Assembly: GCA_900315435.1 (NCBI GenBank)
Contig: OMYY01000007.1
Span: 1-64,000, forward strand
Origin: an uncultured Spirochaetaceae bacterium
Lineage (GTDB): Bacteria; Spirochaetota; Spirochaetia; Sphaerochaetales; Sphaerochaetaceae
Reading direction: 5' to 3'
DNA: 64,000 nt
Within the stretch, counting starts at the first letter, position 1. The number at the start of each line of letters is the position of its first letter. Of the stretch, positions 17,535-26,185 are shown piece by piece. The translations under genes and the position numbers were made by a program. The notes below the pieces were generated by a model. The model saw only the letters and a program-made list of their open reading frames with translations. It was not told the DNA's origin and did no database searches.

Positions 17535-19495
17535 TTCGTCCTCCTTTGCGTCATGGCTTCCATGATCGTGCTGCTGGTGATCGGGAGTGTCACGCTCTTG
17601 GTTCCCAGAGCCTGCGCCAGCGATGCGGCGAAGGTGGAAAGCACCAGCGCCTTGACCGCGCTGGTCACCGAACTGGTGATTCCGTCATCGACCTGCTTGG
17701 TCAGCACCTCGATGGTCAGCTCCTTGCCGTCGGCCAATGTCGCGCCGTTCTCCCGTAGCGTGGCGACCACCGTATGGCGGATCTTCTCCCGGTAGGCCTG
17801 CTCGTCGAAGAGCCTGCCGACCAGGACTTCCACCCAGACGTTGCGGACTTTCGGGATGAAGGTGACGGTGTCGACGACCACCTCAAGGACCATCGACGCC
17901 CAGCCGGTGCTGGAAAAGAGCTCATGTCCCTCGTGGCTGTCGGTGACATTCTCCACCAATGGCAACGGGTTGACGAAACGCTTTTCGCGGATCAGGTCGC
18001 AGGCGCGGGCGACCAACAGGGGCATGCGGCCGCTGTTGCTGGAAAGGACCGAGGGCCCGGAGTCGACCATGTCCTGGCCGTCCTGGGTGCATTCGATGGA
18101 GTTTTCCGGAATACCGAGCTTTTCGGAGATGATCTGCCTCCACAGCATGCCGCTGTTGCCGGTGCCGTAGAAGCTGGTGTTGATGGTCACCTTGTCGCCC
18201 GGGTCGAGCTGCAACTGGACCTGCAGAGGGGAGACCGCCCTACGCTCGCTGTTGCTGAAGCCTGCGATGCCGACGCCAGAGGCGAGGGCGATGCCGCGCG
18301 AGTAGCCGAAGAAGGGGGAATAGCGGTTTGGCAGGGTTCCCCGCTTGTTCCGGATTCCCATCATCTGGTAGGCGTTGAATTTCCTGCTGAAATCACTGCG
18401 CTCGCACAGCTCCGTCAGCGCGGTCTTCAGGTCGGTCGCATGGCTGGTGTGGATCAGCTCGTCGTGCACGCCGGCGGCCGAGGCGAACTGGATGCGCCAG
18501 ACGTCCGGGTTGAGCCCGCACTGCAACGCGACCTGGTTGTACTGTTCCTCGGTGGTGGCAAGCGCCTCGCTGTAGCCGAGGTCGCCAAAGAAATTGGCCG
18601 GTGCCTGCTCGCTTTCCTTGAAGGTGACCGAAAGGCGGGCGGCTTTCAGGTCGCAGGCGGGGACGAAGCCGGCGAACATCTGGTTCGCCATCTCCCCGCT
18701 GAAAAGGGAATAGGCCCCTTGGTCGACCGTAGCGTGGACCTCTTCCGCCAGCGGCTTGCCATCCGGCAGGAAGAAGCTCTTGCGCTCGATATGCATGGCA
18801 GGCCGGTAGACCGGAGTGGAGTCTTGGATTTCAACCGGATACCCGCCCTTGACGCAGGCCAGGGCGGCTATGGCGGCAAGAATCGATGGTTGCAGCAGCA
18901 TCTCGTCGTGGGGGGCGTAGAAGGGCTGGCGGTGGATCACGATCTGCTTCTTGGGAATCTTGGTGATGTCGCTGATCGTCTCGCGCATATGCAGCGGCCA
19001 CTGGGTCGGGGCGATCACGTGGAGCACACCCTCGGCCATGCCGACCGAGATGCGGGTGATGTTCCAGTTGGGGCTGGAAAGGCGGGCGAAATCGTAGTTC
19101 TGGCTGTAGGCCTTGATGCCGCTTTGGTTGATGATGCTCTCAAAGTCCCCGAAGTCGCGGGTGATCGGTGCATGGGTATTCTCGGTGGCGGTGCTGTCTG
19201 CCAGACGGTAGCTGATGTCTGCTTCCTGGGATTTCAGCACCACGCTCTCGATATCGGGGCCAAAAAGGGCGATGATCGGCTGTCCCTTGTAGGAAATCTG
19301 GTTGGAGGATAGCAACGGAATCGAGTCTCCCGCGATCCGTACGCGGTTGTCGCCACGGATGTCCCTGGCCTCGACCGTCAGGAAACGGCCCCCCAGCGGG
19401 GGCATCTTGATCGTATCGATGATGCCGCTGTCCACGGTGGACCGGATGACCATTCCGCTGAGAACCGTCTGCCGGGAAAAATAGACCTTTGCCAT
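17531..19495 (-). CDS. Molybdopterin-binding large subunit, xanthine dehydrogenase-like, divergent
   Basis: A 654-residue protein with the overall layout of the molybdenum-hydroxylase large subunit: GMVIRSTVDSG near the N-terminus, KGQPIIALFGPDIESV, a central IAPTQWPLHMRE and HDEMLLQPS region, and the C-terminal SSVTSAVKALVLSTFAASLAQAL. The catalytic glutamate normally seen in a VGE motif at that C-terminal position is replaced by DDGITSS, so it may not be a classical hydroxylase. The start at 19495 is inferred from the protein N-terminus and a promoter just upstream; a longer frame reaching 20062 has non-protein-like composition and lies antisense to other genes. It heads the chain through dnaE to recG. 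Confidence 0.72.
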   Translation of the reverse strand: MAKVYFSRQTVLSGMVIRSTVDSGIIDTIKMPPLGGRFLTVEARDIRGDNRVRIAGDSIPLLSSNQISYKGQPIIALFGPDIESVVLKSQEADISYRLADSTATENTHAPITRDFGDFESIINQSGIKAYSQNYDFARLSSPNWNITRISVGMAEGVLHVIAPTQWPLHMRETISDITKIPKKQIVIHRQPFYAPHDEMLLQPSILAAIAALACVKGGYPVEIQDSTPVYRPAMHIERKSFFLPDGKPLAEEVHATVDQGAYSLFSGEMANQMFAGFVPACDLKAARLSVTFKESEQAPANFFGDLGYSEALATTEEQYNQVALQCGLNPDVWRIQFASAAGVHDELIHTSHATDLKTALTELCERSDFSRKFNAYQMMGIRNKRGTLPNRYSPFFGYSRGIALASGVGIAGFSNSERRAVSPLQVQLQLDPGDKVTINTSFYGTGNSGMLWRQIISEKLGIPENSIECTQDGQDMVDSGPSVLSSNSGRMPLLVARACDLIREKRFVNPLPLVENVTDSHEGHELFSSTGWASMVLEVVVDTVTFIPKVRNVWVEVLVGRLFDEQAYREKIRHTVVATLRENGATLADGKELTIEVLTKQVDDGITSSVTSAVKALVLSTFAASLAQALGTKSVTLPITSSTIMEAMTQRRTK

Positions 19496-19504
19496 AGTAC
19501 CCAA

Positions 19505-19533
19505 AAGATACTGCAAAAGAGAGGGGGAAGCAA
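19505..19533 (-). promoter_or_regulatory. Candidate promoter of the XDH-like/dnaE operon
   Basis: On the minus strand TTGCTT (19533-19528), a 17-nt spacer and TATCTT (19510-19505) precede the ATG at 19495 by 9 nt. The 5' leader would be only a few nucleotides, matching the absence of a ribosome-binding site. Confidence 0.45.
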
Positions 19534-19609
19534 CAAGCGTCGGCGTGGCGTTCCCTCCTCCAGACGGGAAAGATACGTGGATGGCTGGATTTCCTATGGC
19601 GGACCGGGT

Positions 19610-19615
19610 TAGACT
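19610..19615 (+). promoter_or_regulatory. -10 hexamer of leaderless-type promoter, ACT gene
   Basis: TAGACT, then 6 nt (TTGCCT), then ATG at 19622. The spacing argues for the ATG rather than the in-frame TTG at 19616. Confidence 0.5.
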
Positions 19616-19621
19616 TTGCCT

Positions 19622-20005
19622 ATGGAAATCGAAGTGATTGACGGTGCGTTCAGCGTTTGCAAGATTGCCGATGCGCGTCTGGTGGATATGCGTCGTCCCT
19701 TTACCTTTCTCTCCGTGACCGACCAGGAGTCGAGTCTGGTCTGTCCTGCCGCGCTGGTGCCTGAGGATGCTCTGGCAAGAGAAGACGGGTGGGCTTTGCT
19801 CCGTATTGCGGGGCCGTTGGATTTTTCCCTCATCGGCATCCTCGCCCGGATCTCGGCCGTTCTCGCCGATGCGGGTATCAGCATGTTCGCGATCTCCACC
19901 TTCGATACCGATTATCTCATGGTAAAACGCGATATGCTGCAAGCAGCTGAAGCCGCGTTGCAAGCCCATGGGTATGTGCTTCATGGACAAACGGGAAAGG
20001 GGTGA
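19622..20005 (+). CDS. ACT-domain protein
   Basis: A 127-residue protein. An N-terminal half (FSVCKIADARLVDM, FTFLSVTDQESSLVCP) precedes an ACT_7-like domain with LRIAGPLDFSLIGILARIS, LADAGISMFAISTFDTDYLMVKRD and a final helix. ACT_7 proteins bind amino acids or other small ligands and act as sensors; CASTOR-type sensors share the fold. No DNA-binding or catalytic part is seen. It diverges from the XDH-like operon and is followed 10 nt later by two small membrane protein genes, so the three may form one unit. Confidence 0.8.
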   Translation: MEIEVIDGAFSVCKIADARLVDMRRPFTFLSVTDQESSLVCPAALVPEDALAREDGWALLRIAGPLDFSLIGILARISAVLADAGISMFAISTFDTDYLMVKRDMLQAAEAALQAHGYVLHGQTGKG

Positions 20006-20015
20006 TGTCGGAGAT

Positions 20016-20489
20016 ATGGAATGGAAGACCACGCATTTCACTGACCGTGGCGTGAGGGTCAAGGACTACGAGCCGCTGCCCGAGCATCTTGGCACCGCAC
20101 GTATCCTGCTGGTGTTCGCGCTCGTCGCGCTTCTTTGCGGGTGGGTGGCCTATGGCTCCTTTGTCGCTCCCTACCTGTTGGGCGTTGCCTTGGGGGGTGC
20201 CCTGTTCTGGTGCCGTTGTGACGATTTCAACCGGAGCGAGATCGCGATGAACAGGCCGTTGCAGGGCAAGGAAGCCGCCATGAGACGACGTTCCTGGCGG
20301 TTGCTCCTGGAAGGAGTGGTTGTCACGCTGCTGTGGCTGGCGGAAGTGCTGCTTGCCTGCCGGTTCCAGCTCTCCCTGTTGCAGTACGTGCTGGCGGGTC
20401 TTTCGCTTGTGGCCTTTTTCGCCACCAGGTTGTATCCTGCCTTCCTCGTATGGGCGGTCGTTCTTGCCGTGTCGGGGACCGTTGCGTGA
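20016..20489 (+). CDS. Small integral membrane protein
   Basis: A 157-residue protein with about four or five hydrophobic helices: ARILLVFALVALLCGWVAYG, the adjacent VAPYLLGVALGGALFW, LLLEGVVVTLLWLAEVLLAC, YVLAGLSLVAFFATRLY and a C-terminal segment. I do not recognise the family. The start at 20016 follows GGAG closely. The downstream gene begins with a GTG overlapping this stop (GTGA), so the two are translationally coupled and may form a membrane complex. Confidence 0.6.
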   Translation: MEWKTTHFTDRGVRVKDYEPLPEHLGTARILLVFALVALLCGWVAYGSFVAPYLLGVALGGALFWCRCDDFNRSEIAMNRPLQGKEAAMRRRSWRLLLEGVVVTLLWLAEVLLACRFQLSLLQYVLAGLSLVAFFATRLYPAFLVWAVVLAVSGTVA

Positions 20490-20995
20490 GGGGGTTCTGG
20501 AGACAAAGAAGCTTTTTGGAAAGGGGGCAGCTTCTCTTCCAACTGTGCTTTGCCGCCTGTATCGTCTTGTATGTCTTTTTCCGGGACATCCGTCTGATCG
20601 AGGCTTCCCTTGGGTTCCTCGTCATATTCCAGCGCCTTGATGTCGCCAGAATCCGCATGCCGGATGTCTTGTGCTGGATGCTTGCGAAGCGGAACATGCT
20701 GGACGACCAGGCGTTGCTTGCCTTCCATGGGCCGAGAATCGCCCGTCTGCTGTGCTTCAGGGCTTTTGTGGAAACAACCGGGATTGGCGCCAGCTATGCC
20801 TTTTGCACCCACGTCCTGCTCTACGGGACGACGGTCCAGGTGCTTGCCATGGTCGCCATCGCCATGGGCCAGGCGTTCTACCTGCTCTGGACCGCGGATG
20901 AAGGCAAGGACAAATGGCTGAACGATACTGCCGCGTTGAAGACGGCCCTCCTGGTCTTCCTGTTTCTCTGGGTCCGCCTGCAGTCCGGTGTCTGA
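20486..20995 (+). CDS. Small integral membrane protein, coupled to upstream gene
   Basis: A 169-residue protein if started at the GTG at 20486, whose TG is shared with the preceding TGA. Hydrophobic segments include LLFQLCFAACIVLYVFF, IGASYAFCTHVLLYG, TVQVLAMVAIAMGQAFYLLW and TALLVFLFLWVRL. The family is not recognised. The frame stays open upstream into the previous gene, but that part is out of phase with a real protein. A basic start (VRGFWRQRSFLERG) would orient the N-terminus to the cytoplasm. Confidence 0.5.
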   Translation: MRGFWRQRSFLERGQLLFQLCFAACIVLYVFFRDIRLIEASLGFLVIFQRLDVARIRMPDVLCWMLAKRNMLDDQALLAFHGPRIARLLCFRAFVETTGIGASYAFCTHVLLYGTTVQVLAMVAIAMGQAFYLLWTADEGKDKWLNDTAALKTALLVFLFLWVRLQSGV

Positions 20996-21043
20996 GACAG
21001 CATTTTCACCTTGATGTGACTGCCCTTTTTTCCCTGTTTCGGG

Positions 21044-21049
21044 TAGTAT
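21044..21049 (+). promoter_or_regulatory. -10 hexamer of leaderless-type promoter, ligA
   Basis: TAGTAT, then 6 nt (GGATAC), then the ligA ATG at 21056. There is no Shine-Dalgarno sequence and the -35 is weak. Confidence 0.5.
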
Positions 21050-21055
21050 GGATAC

Positions 21056-23152
21056 ATGGAACTGAAAGAACGGGTGGCGGAACTCTCCGATTTGCTGAGG
21101 CGCTACCAGAAAGCCTATTATGTGGACTCCCGGCCGCTGGTCAGCGACTTGGAGTATGACAAGCTGTTTGACGAGCTGGTCCGGATCGAGAACGAGCACC
21201 CTGAGCTGAAATCCCCGGATTCCCCGACGGCCAGGGTCGGCAGCGACCTGACCAGTGATTTCCCCGAGGTGGAGCATACCATTCCGGTACTCAGCCTGGA
21301 CAAAGCCTATTCCGCGCAAGAGATCCTTTCCTGGATCGTCCGGGCTGAGAAGCGGATGGGGGAGGACCTGTCCTTTGTCATCGAGGAGAAGATCGATGGT
21401 TGCTCGATGGTCCTCTACTACGAGGATGGCCGCCTGGCCAGGGGGGTGACTCGGGGCAACGGCGTGGTCGGGAACGACGTGACGGGCAATATCAAGACGA
21501 TTCCCTCCATTCCCCTGAAGCTGGACGGGTCGGAGTCGCTTGCGGTGCGCGGCGAGGTCTACCTGCCCAAGGAGGCCTTCGAACGGATCAACCAGACGAT
21601 GGACCCGCCCTATGCCAATCCCCGCAACCTGGCAAGCGGCTCCATCCGCCGCATCCATTCCAGCGAGACGGCGAAAATCCCTCTGGACATATTCTGCTAC
21701 GAGGGCTTCTGGGAGGCGGAGCGTCCTTTCGACGACCACATCCAGATCCTCGAGGAGCTGAAGCGGCTCGGCTTTCGTACCAATCCCCATATCGGCTATT
21801 TTTGCAAGACCAAGGAAGAGGCCCGGCGGCGTTTGCAGAAGGCGGGTCTGGAGGGGGTGCCCGGCAGTTTCAGCGACATCCCGGCCTATATCGAGATGAA
21901 GACCAAGGGGCGCAAGGACCTGCCCTACGAGATTGACGGCCTGGTGGTGAAGATCAACGAGATCAGTGTCCGGGAACTGTTCGGCTATACGGGACACCAC
22001 CCCCGTTGGGCGATCGCCTACAAGTTCGAGGCCCCGCAGGCGGAGACTGTCGTCGAAGGTATCGACGTCCAGGTCGGGCGGACGGGAAGGATCACTCCCG
22101 TGGCGCGTGTGAAAGCCACCGAGGTAGGTGGCTCGACCGTGAGCAACATCACCCTGCACAACCAGGACTACGTGAACCAGCTTGAGCTTGCCGTCGGCGA
22201 TACGGTGGAGATCAGCAAGCGCGGGGACGTCATTCCTGCCGTGGAGCGGGTGATCGAGAAGAACGAAGCGGGAAATCCGACCTGGGAGATGCCGAAGGAA
22301 TGTCCCTGCTGCCATACTCCGCTTGTCGTCCGCGGCGCCCACCATTTCTGCCCCAACCCGCTTTGCCCGGACCAGATCCGTGGCCGGGTGGAGTTCTTTC
22401 TGGGAAAGGACCAGATGGATATCGAGAGTTTCGGTCCGGAGACAGCGGGTGTGCTGATCGACAAGGGTGTGCTGAAGGATATCCAGGACATCTACACGAT
22501 CGACTATGCCAGGACGCTGTCGGGAACTCCAGGCTTCGGCGAGAAGAAAATCGTCTCCATCGTGAAAGCGGTCGAGGAAAGCAAGAGGCAGCCTTTCCAT
22601 CGGGTGCTTGTCTCGCTCGGAATTCCCGAGATTGGCAAGAAGGCGGTGGAGTTGCTGGTCAAGGACGGGCTTGTCTCCATGGACCAGTTGCTCGAGCTGG
22701 CGTCGAAGCATGACGTGGACCGGCTGATCGGCATCAAGCAGATGGGACCGAAGACGGTCAAATCGCTCTTTGATGGATTGAACGACCCGGCCAACCGGGT
22801 GCGGATCGAGGCGCTCAGGGCTGCCGGCCTGCAAATGGAGGAGAGGATGGAACGGAACGACGTTCCCCAGACCATGGCGGGACAGGTGTGGTGCGTGACG
22901 GGAAGTTTCGTCCATTTCAACCCTCGTTCCAAAGCCATGGAAGAGGTGGAGAAGAGGGGTGGGCGCAGCGTCGGGTCGGTATCCCGCAAGACCACCTATC
23001 TCCTGGTGGGGACGGGTGGTGGCAGCAAGGAAGCCGTAGCCCGTTCTCTCGGGGTGAAGATCGTGCATGAGGATGAGTTCATCGCCATGCTTGGCATGGG
23101 CGACGAAAAGGCGGCTGGGGATCAGGAAAAAGCACAAGGTACTCTTTTCTGA
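21056..23152 (+). CDS. ligA: NAD-dependent DNA ligase LigA
   Basis: A 698-residue ligase that seals nicks during replication and repair using NAD. Domain Ia carries the NAD-binding YYVDSRPLVSDLEYD. The adenylation domain has the nucleophile Lys112 in EEKIDG, then RGEVYLP, and VVKIN further on. The OB fold is followed by a Zn finger (CPCCHTPL and FCPNPLCPDQIRGR, about residues 417-445), HhH repeats, and a C-terminal BRCT domain from about 610 (AGQVWCVTGSF). Length and motif order are standard. The start is supported by the TAGTAT element rather than by a ribosome-binding site. Confidence 0.96.
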   Translation: MELKERVAELSDLLRRYQKAYYVDSRPLVSDLEYDKLFDELVRIENEHPELKSPDSPTARVGSDLTSDFPEVEHTIPVLSLDKAYSAQEILSWIVRAEKRMGEDLSFVIEEKIDGCSMVLYYEDGRLARGVTRGNGVVGNDVTGNIKTIPSIPLKLDGSESLAVRGEVYLPKEAFERINQTMDPPYANPRNLASGSIRRIHSSETAKIPLDIFCYEGFWEAERPFDDHIQILEELKRLGFRTNPHIGYFCKTKEEARRRLQKAGLEGVPGSFSDIPAYIEMKTKGRKDLPYEIDGLVVKINEISVRELFGYTGHHPRWAIAYKFEAPQAETVVEGIDVQVGRTGRITPVARVKATEVGGSTVSNITLHNQDYVNQLELAVGDTVEISKRGDVIPAVERVIEKNEAGNPTWEMPKECPCCHTPLVVRGAHHFCPNPLCPDQIRGRVEFFLGKDQMDIESFGPETAGVLIDKGVLKDIQDIYTIDYARTLSGTPGFGEKKIVSIVKAVEESKRQPFHRVLVSLGIPEIGKKAVELLVKDGLVSMDQLLELASKHDVDRLIGIKQMGPKTVKSLFDGLNDPANRVRIEALRAAGLQMEERMERNDVPQTMAGQVWCVTGSFVHFNPRSKAMEEVEKRGGRSVGSVSRKTTYLLVGTGGGSKEAVARSLGVKIVHEDEFIAMLGMGDEKAAGDQEKAQGTLF

Positions 23153-23194
23153 CGCACAAAAAAAGGTGATACTTGCAAAGTCAGGAGCAAAACA

Positions 23195-24493
23195 ATGAAT
23201 GAGCTTGCAGTACAGTTGAACGAGACGTTGAAGGGGACCGTCGCCGAGGCATTGATGAGTGGCGTCGGCCGGCGCATGTACTTTCCCAAGGGTATCGTGG
23301 CCCAGAGCGCCGAGGCGAAGACCTTGGCGACGAAGTACAACGCCACCATCGGCATGGCTGTCAAGGATGGGCAGCCCATGTATCTCTCCGACATCTACTC
23401 CCAGTTCGTGCCGGGTTCCTTCAAGCCTGCCGATATCTTCAGCTATGCCCCGGGTGGCGGTGTCAAGGAGCTGCGTGAGCTGTGGAAGAAGGAGATGCTG
23501 GAGAAGAATCCCTCGCTGAAGGGCAAGCTGACCAGCAACCCGATTGTCACCAGCGGCCTGACCCATTCGATTTCCACCATCTGCCAGCTCTTCGCAGGCC
23601 CGGGAGACACCTTGGTGATTCCCGACCTGGCCTGGGACAACTACGAGTTGATGTTCAGCGCGTTGAACGACTGCAAGGTCAAGACCTTCAAGATGTACGA
23701 CGAGGCGATGGGGTACAATGTCGCCGGTCTCGTCGAGGCTGTGCGCGGCATCCCCGACAAGAAGGCCCGCCTGATTCTGAACTTCCCCAACAACCCGACC
23801 GGATATACCCCGAGCGAGGCGGAGATGGGGTTGCTCGCCGATGCCTTGAAGGGGCTTGCCGATGACGGGTACAAGCTCCTGGTCATCAGCGACGATGCCT
23901 ACTTCGGGCTCTTTTACGAGAAAGAGACAGCCCGGGAGAGTTTGTTCTCCAAGCTCTGCGACCTTTCGCCGAACATTCTCGCCGTCAAGGGCGACGCAGC
24001 CACCAAGGAGGCGATGGTGTGGGGCTTCCGGATCGCCTTCGTCACCTTTGGCTGCAAGGGTTTCACCCAAGCGCAGTACGACGCTTTGGAAAAGAAGATG
24101 ATGGGTATCATCCGCGCCACCGTCAGCAACTGCGACCATCCGGGACAGAGCCTTCTGGTTCACGCCATGAAGAGTGCCAGCTACCAGAGCGACAAGCGCA
24201 AGGTGCTGGAGGAGATGCAGGGACGCTACGAGGTCTTCCATGAGGTGCTGAAGCAGTTCGAGTCCCAGTACGGCCTGCTGCGCCCCTATCCGTTCAACAG
24301 CGGCTACTTCATGGCCTTCGCCACGAAGGGGGACGCCGAGGAGCTTCGCAAGCGGCTGCTTGATGTCTACCATATCGGTTGCATCAATATCGCCGGGAAG
24401 GTACTCCGGGTGGCCTACTGTTCGGTCGAGAAGAAGGACATTCCCGATTTGATCGGCCAGCTCTACAAGGCGGCGGGTGAGGTATGGAGTTAA
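23195..24493 (+). CDS. PLP-dependent class I/II aminotransferase
   Basis: A 432-residue fold-type I aminotransferase. Recognisable pieces are TSGLTHSISTICQLFAGPGD, LNFPNNPTGYTPSEAEM, the PLP-phosphate strand ISDDAYFGLFYE, the Schiff-base lysine region AVKGDAATKEAMVWGFR, and RVAYCSVEK at the end. It moves amino groups between an amino acid and a 2-oxo acid; the substrate is not evident. An AGGAG ribosome-binding site precedes the ATG. The next gene, a ModE-like HTH protein, overlaps by 10 nt, which hints at local regulation. Confidence 0.85.
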   Translation: MNELAVQLNETLKGTVAEALMSGVGRRMYFPKGIVAQSAEAKTLATKYNATIGMAVKDGQPMYLSDIYSQFVPGSFKPADIFSYAPGGGVKELRELWKKEMLEKNPSLKGKLTSNPIVTSGLTHSISTICQLFAGPGDTLVIPDLAWDNYELMFSALNDCKVKTFKMYDEAMGYNVAGLVEAVRGIPDKKARLILNFPNNPTGYTPSEAEMGLLADALKGLADDGYKLLVISDDAYFGLFYEKETARESLFSKLCDLSPNILAVKGDAATKEAMVWGFRIAFVTFGCKGFTQAQYDALEKKMMGIIRATVSNCDHPGQSLLVHAMKSASYQSDKRKVLEEMQGRYEVFHEVLKQFESQYGLLRPYPFNSGYFMAFATKGDAEELRKRLLDVYHIGCINIAGKVLRVAYCSVEKKDIPDLIGQLYKAAGEVWS

Positions 24494-24864
24494 AGGCGAA
24501 GCTGTATCTCGTCGACGAAGAGGGCGAGAAATACATGGGTATCGGGGTGCTCTGGCTGCTCGACGCAGTTGCGAAAAAGGGCAGCTTGCGCGCCGGGGCG
24601 CAAAGTCTTGGCATCAGTTACTCCAAGGCGTTTGGCATGGTCAAGCACCTGGAGGACGAGCTCGGGCGATCCGTGTTGGAACGGAAGCGGGGTGGCAGCG
24701 ACCGGCAGGGTGCATCGCTGACACCGTTTGGCAAATCATTCATGGCGTGCTACGATAGCTTCCAGCGCGAGGCGAAGGCGGCCATGCAGGAACCATATGC
24801 ACGCTTTCAGAAGCAGGTAAACGAGCTGCTTCGTGCAACAGAAGGAGCACAAAGTGGGAACTAA
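24484..24864 (+). CDS. ModE/LysR-type N-terminal HTH protein
   Basis: A 126-residue protein with the winged helix of ModE/LysR regulators: LLDAVAKKGSLRAGAQSLGISYSKAFGMVKHLEDELGR, then the wing LERKRGGSDRQGASLTPFGK. No molybdate-binding (TOBE) domain follows; a short helical tail probably dimerises. ModE-type regulators respond to molybdenum supply in bacteria that use molybdoenzymes, and a molybdenum-hydroxylase-like operon lies 5 kb upstream, but a link is only a guess. It overlaps the aminotransferase by 10 nt and the phosphofructokinase by 11 nt. Confidence 0.8.
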   Translation: MELKAKLYLVDEEGEKYMGIGVLWLLDAVAKKGSLRAGAQSLGISYSKAFGMVKHLEDELGRSVLERKRGGSDRQGASLTPFGKSFMACYDSFQREAKAAMQEPYARFQKQVNELLRATEGAQSGN

Positions 24865-26185
24865 GAAAGTTGATTTCACCATTCAGAATCTGGGCGAGGC
24901 GAAAATCCCCAGCCCGATTGCCATGAGCTTGAACCGGGGTGACGGGAGAGCCGATTACGTCGACGACAACGACCGGATCATCTATACGCTTGACCGCCGG
25001 ATCGTGAAAGGGAAGGTCGAGGGCGAAGAGGAGGACTTGCTCGAGGTCGCCGGTCCGAGGCAGAAGATCTACTTCAACCCGAGTCATGTCCATGCCGCCA
25101 TTTGTACCTGCGGCGGTATCTGTCCGGGTCTGAACAACGTCATCAGGGCGGTTGTCCGTTGTTTCTGGTACCGCTACGGCGTGCGTCGTATCAGCGGCAT
25201 CCAGTACGGCTACCAGGGTCTTCTCGAGAATGCCCCGTGGCCTCTGGTCGACCTGACTCCGCACGTGGTGGACAAGATTCAGGAAAAGGGCGGCTCGATT
25301 CTGGGCAACGCCCGTGGTGGCGGCAAGCAGATCGACGAGATTGTCGATTCGCTGGAGCGGCTGAACATCAACATCCTGATCACCATCGGTGGTGACGGCA
25401 CGCTCAGGGGTGCCAGCGACATCGCTGACGAAATCGGTCGCCGTGGCCTGAAGATCGCCGTGGTCGGTGTGCCCAAGACCATCGACAACGACCTGCTGTA
25501 TGTGCAGTCCTCTTTTGGTGTGGACACTGCGGTCGCCCAGGCGGTGCCGGCCATCCGATGCGCCCATGCCGAGGCGGAGGGTTCGATCAATGGTATCGGT
25601 ATCGTCAAGGTCATGGGACGCGAGAGCGGTTTCATCGCCGCCCAGGCTTCCCTGGCCCAGAGCGACGTCAACTTCTGCCTGATTCCCGAGAACCCGTTCG
25701 ACATGGACGGGCCCAATGGTTTGCTGAACCACCTGAAGGCCCGCATCCTTGCCCGCCACCATGCGGTGATCCTGGTCGCCGAGGGCGCGGGGCAGGAGCT
25801 GCTGCCTCCTTCCACCGAGCATGACGCTTCCGGAAACGTGAAGTTCCATGATATCGGCCTGTATCTCAAGGACCAGATCAAGACCTACTTCCAGAAAGAA
25901 GGCATCGTCTGCAACATCAAGTACATCGACCCGTCCTACATCATCCGCAGTGTCGCGGCGGACAGCTACGATTCGATCTACTGCGCCAGACTGGGAGCCC
26001 ACGCCGTCCACGCCGCCATGGCAGGCAAGACGAAGATGCTGATCAGCGAGTGCAACAACCGCTTCGTCCACATCCCCATCGCCGCCTGTGTCGCCAGCCG
26101 GAACCATGTCGACCTCGAGGGTCCGCTATGGAGAGACGTCCTGGAGAACACCCGGCAGCCTGTCAGCATGAAGAATACGCTGTAA
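24854..26185 (+). CDS. ATP-type 6-phosphofructokinase (long family)
   Basis: A 443-residue phosphofructokinase of the group that includes plant PPi-type and spirochaetal enzymes, phosphorylating fructose 6-phosphate in glycolysis. Motifs include CGGICPGLNNVIRA, GYQGL, GGDGTLRGA near residue 180 (Gly after GGD points to ATP rather than PPi), the catalytic PKTIDND near 208 and MGRESGFIAA. The start is taken as the GTG at 24854 because AAGGAG lies 7 nt upstream; the GTG at 24833 has no such site. It overlaps the HTH gene by 11 nt and is followed by a clear terminator. Confidence 0.9.
   Translation: MGTKKVDFTIQNLGEAKIPSPIAMSLNRGDGRADYVDDNDRIIYTLDRRIVKGKVEGEEEDLLEVAGPRQKIYFNPSHVHAAICTCGGICPGLNNVIRAVVRCFWYRYGVRRISGIQYGYQGLLENAPWPLVDLTPHVVDKIQEKGGSILGNARGGGKQIDEIVDSLERLNINILITIGGDGTLRGASDIADEIGRRGLKIAVVGVPKTIDNDLLYVQSSFGVDTAVAQAVPAIRCAHAEAEGSINGIGIVKVMGRESGFIAAQASLAQSDVNFCLIPENPFDMDGPNGLLNHLKARILARHHAVILVAEGAGQELLPPSTEHDASGNVKFHDIGLYLKDQIKTYFQKEGIVCNIKYIDPSYIIRSVAADSYDSIYCARLGAHAVHAAMAGKTKMLISECNNRFVHIPIAACVASRNHVDLEGPLWRDVLENTRQPVSMKNTL

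Noticed and set aside
19496-20062. N-terminal extension of the molybdopterin subunit up to 20062
   Set aside because: The extra 189 residues are antisense to the ACT gene and unlike any subunit N-terminus; a promoter sits just before 19495.
20171-24373. Minus-strand open frame of 1400 codons opposite ligA and the aminotransferase gene
   Set aside because: A high-GC shadow frame: no motif, no ribosome-binding site, and it spans several real genes on the other strand.
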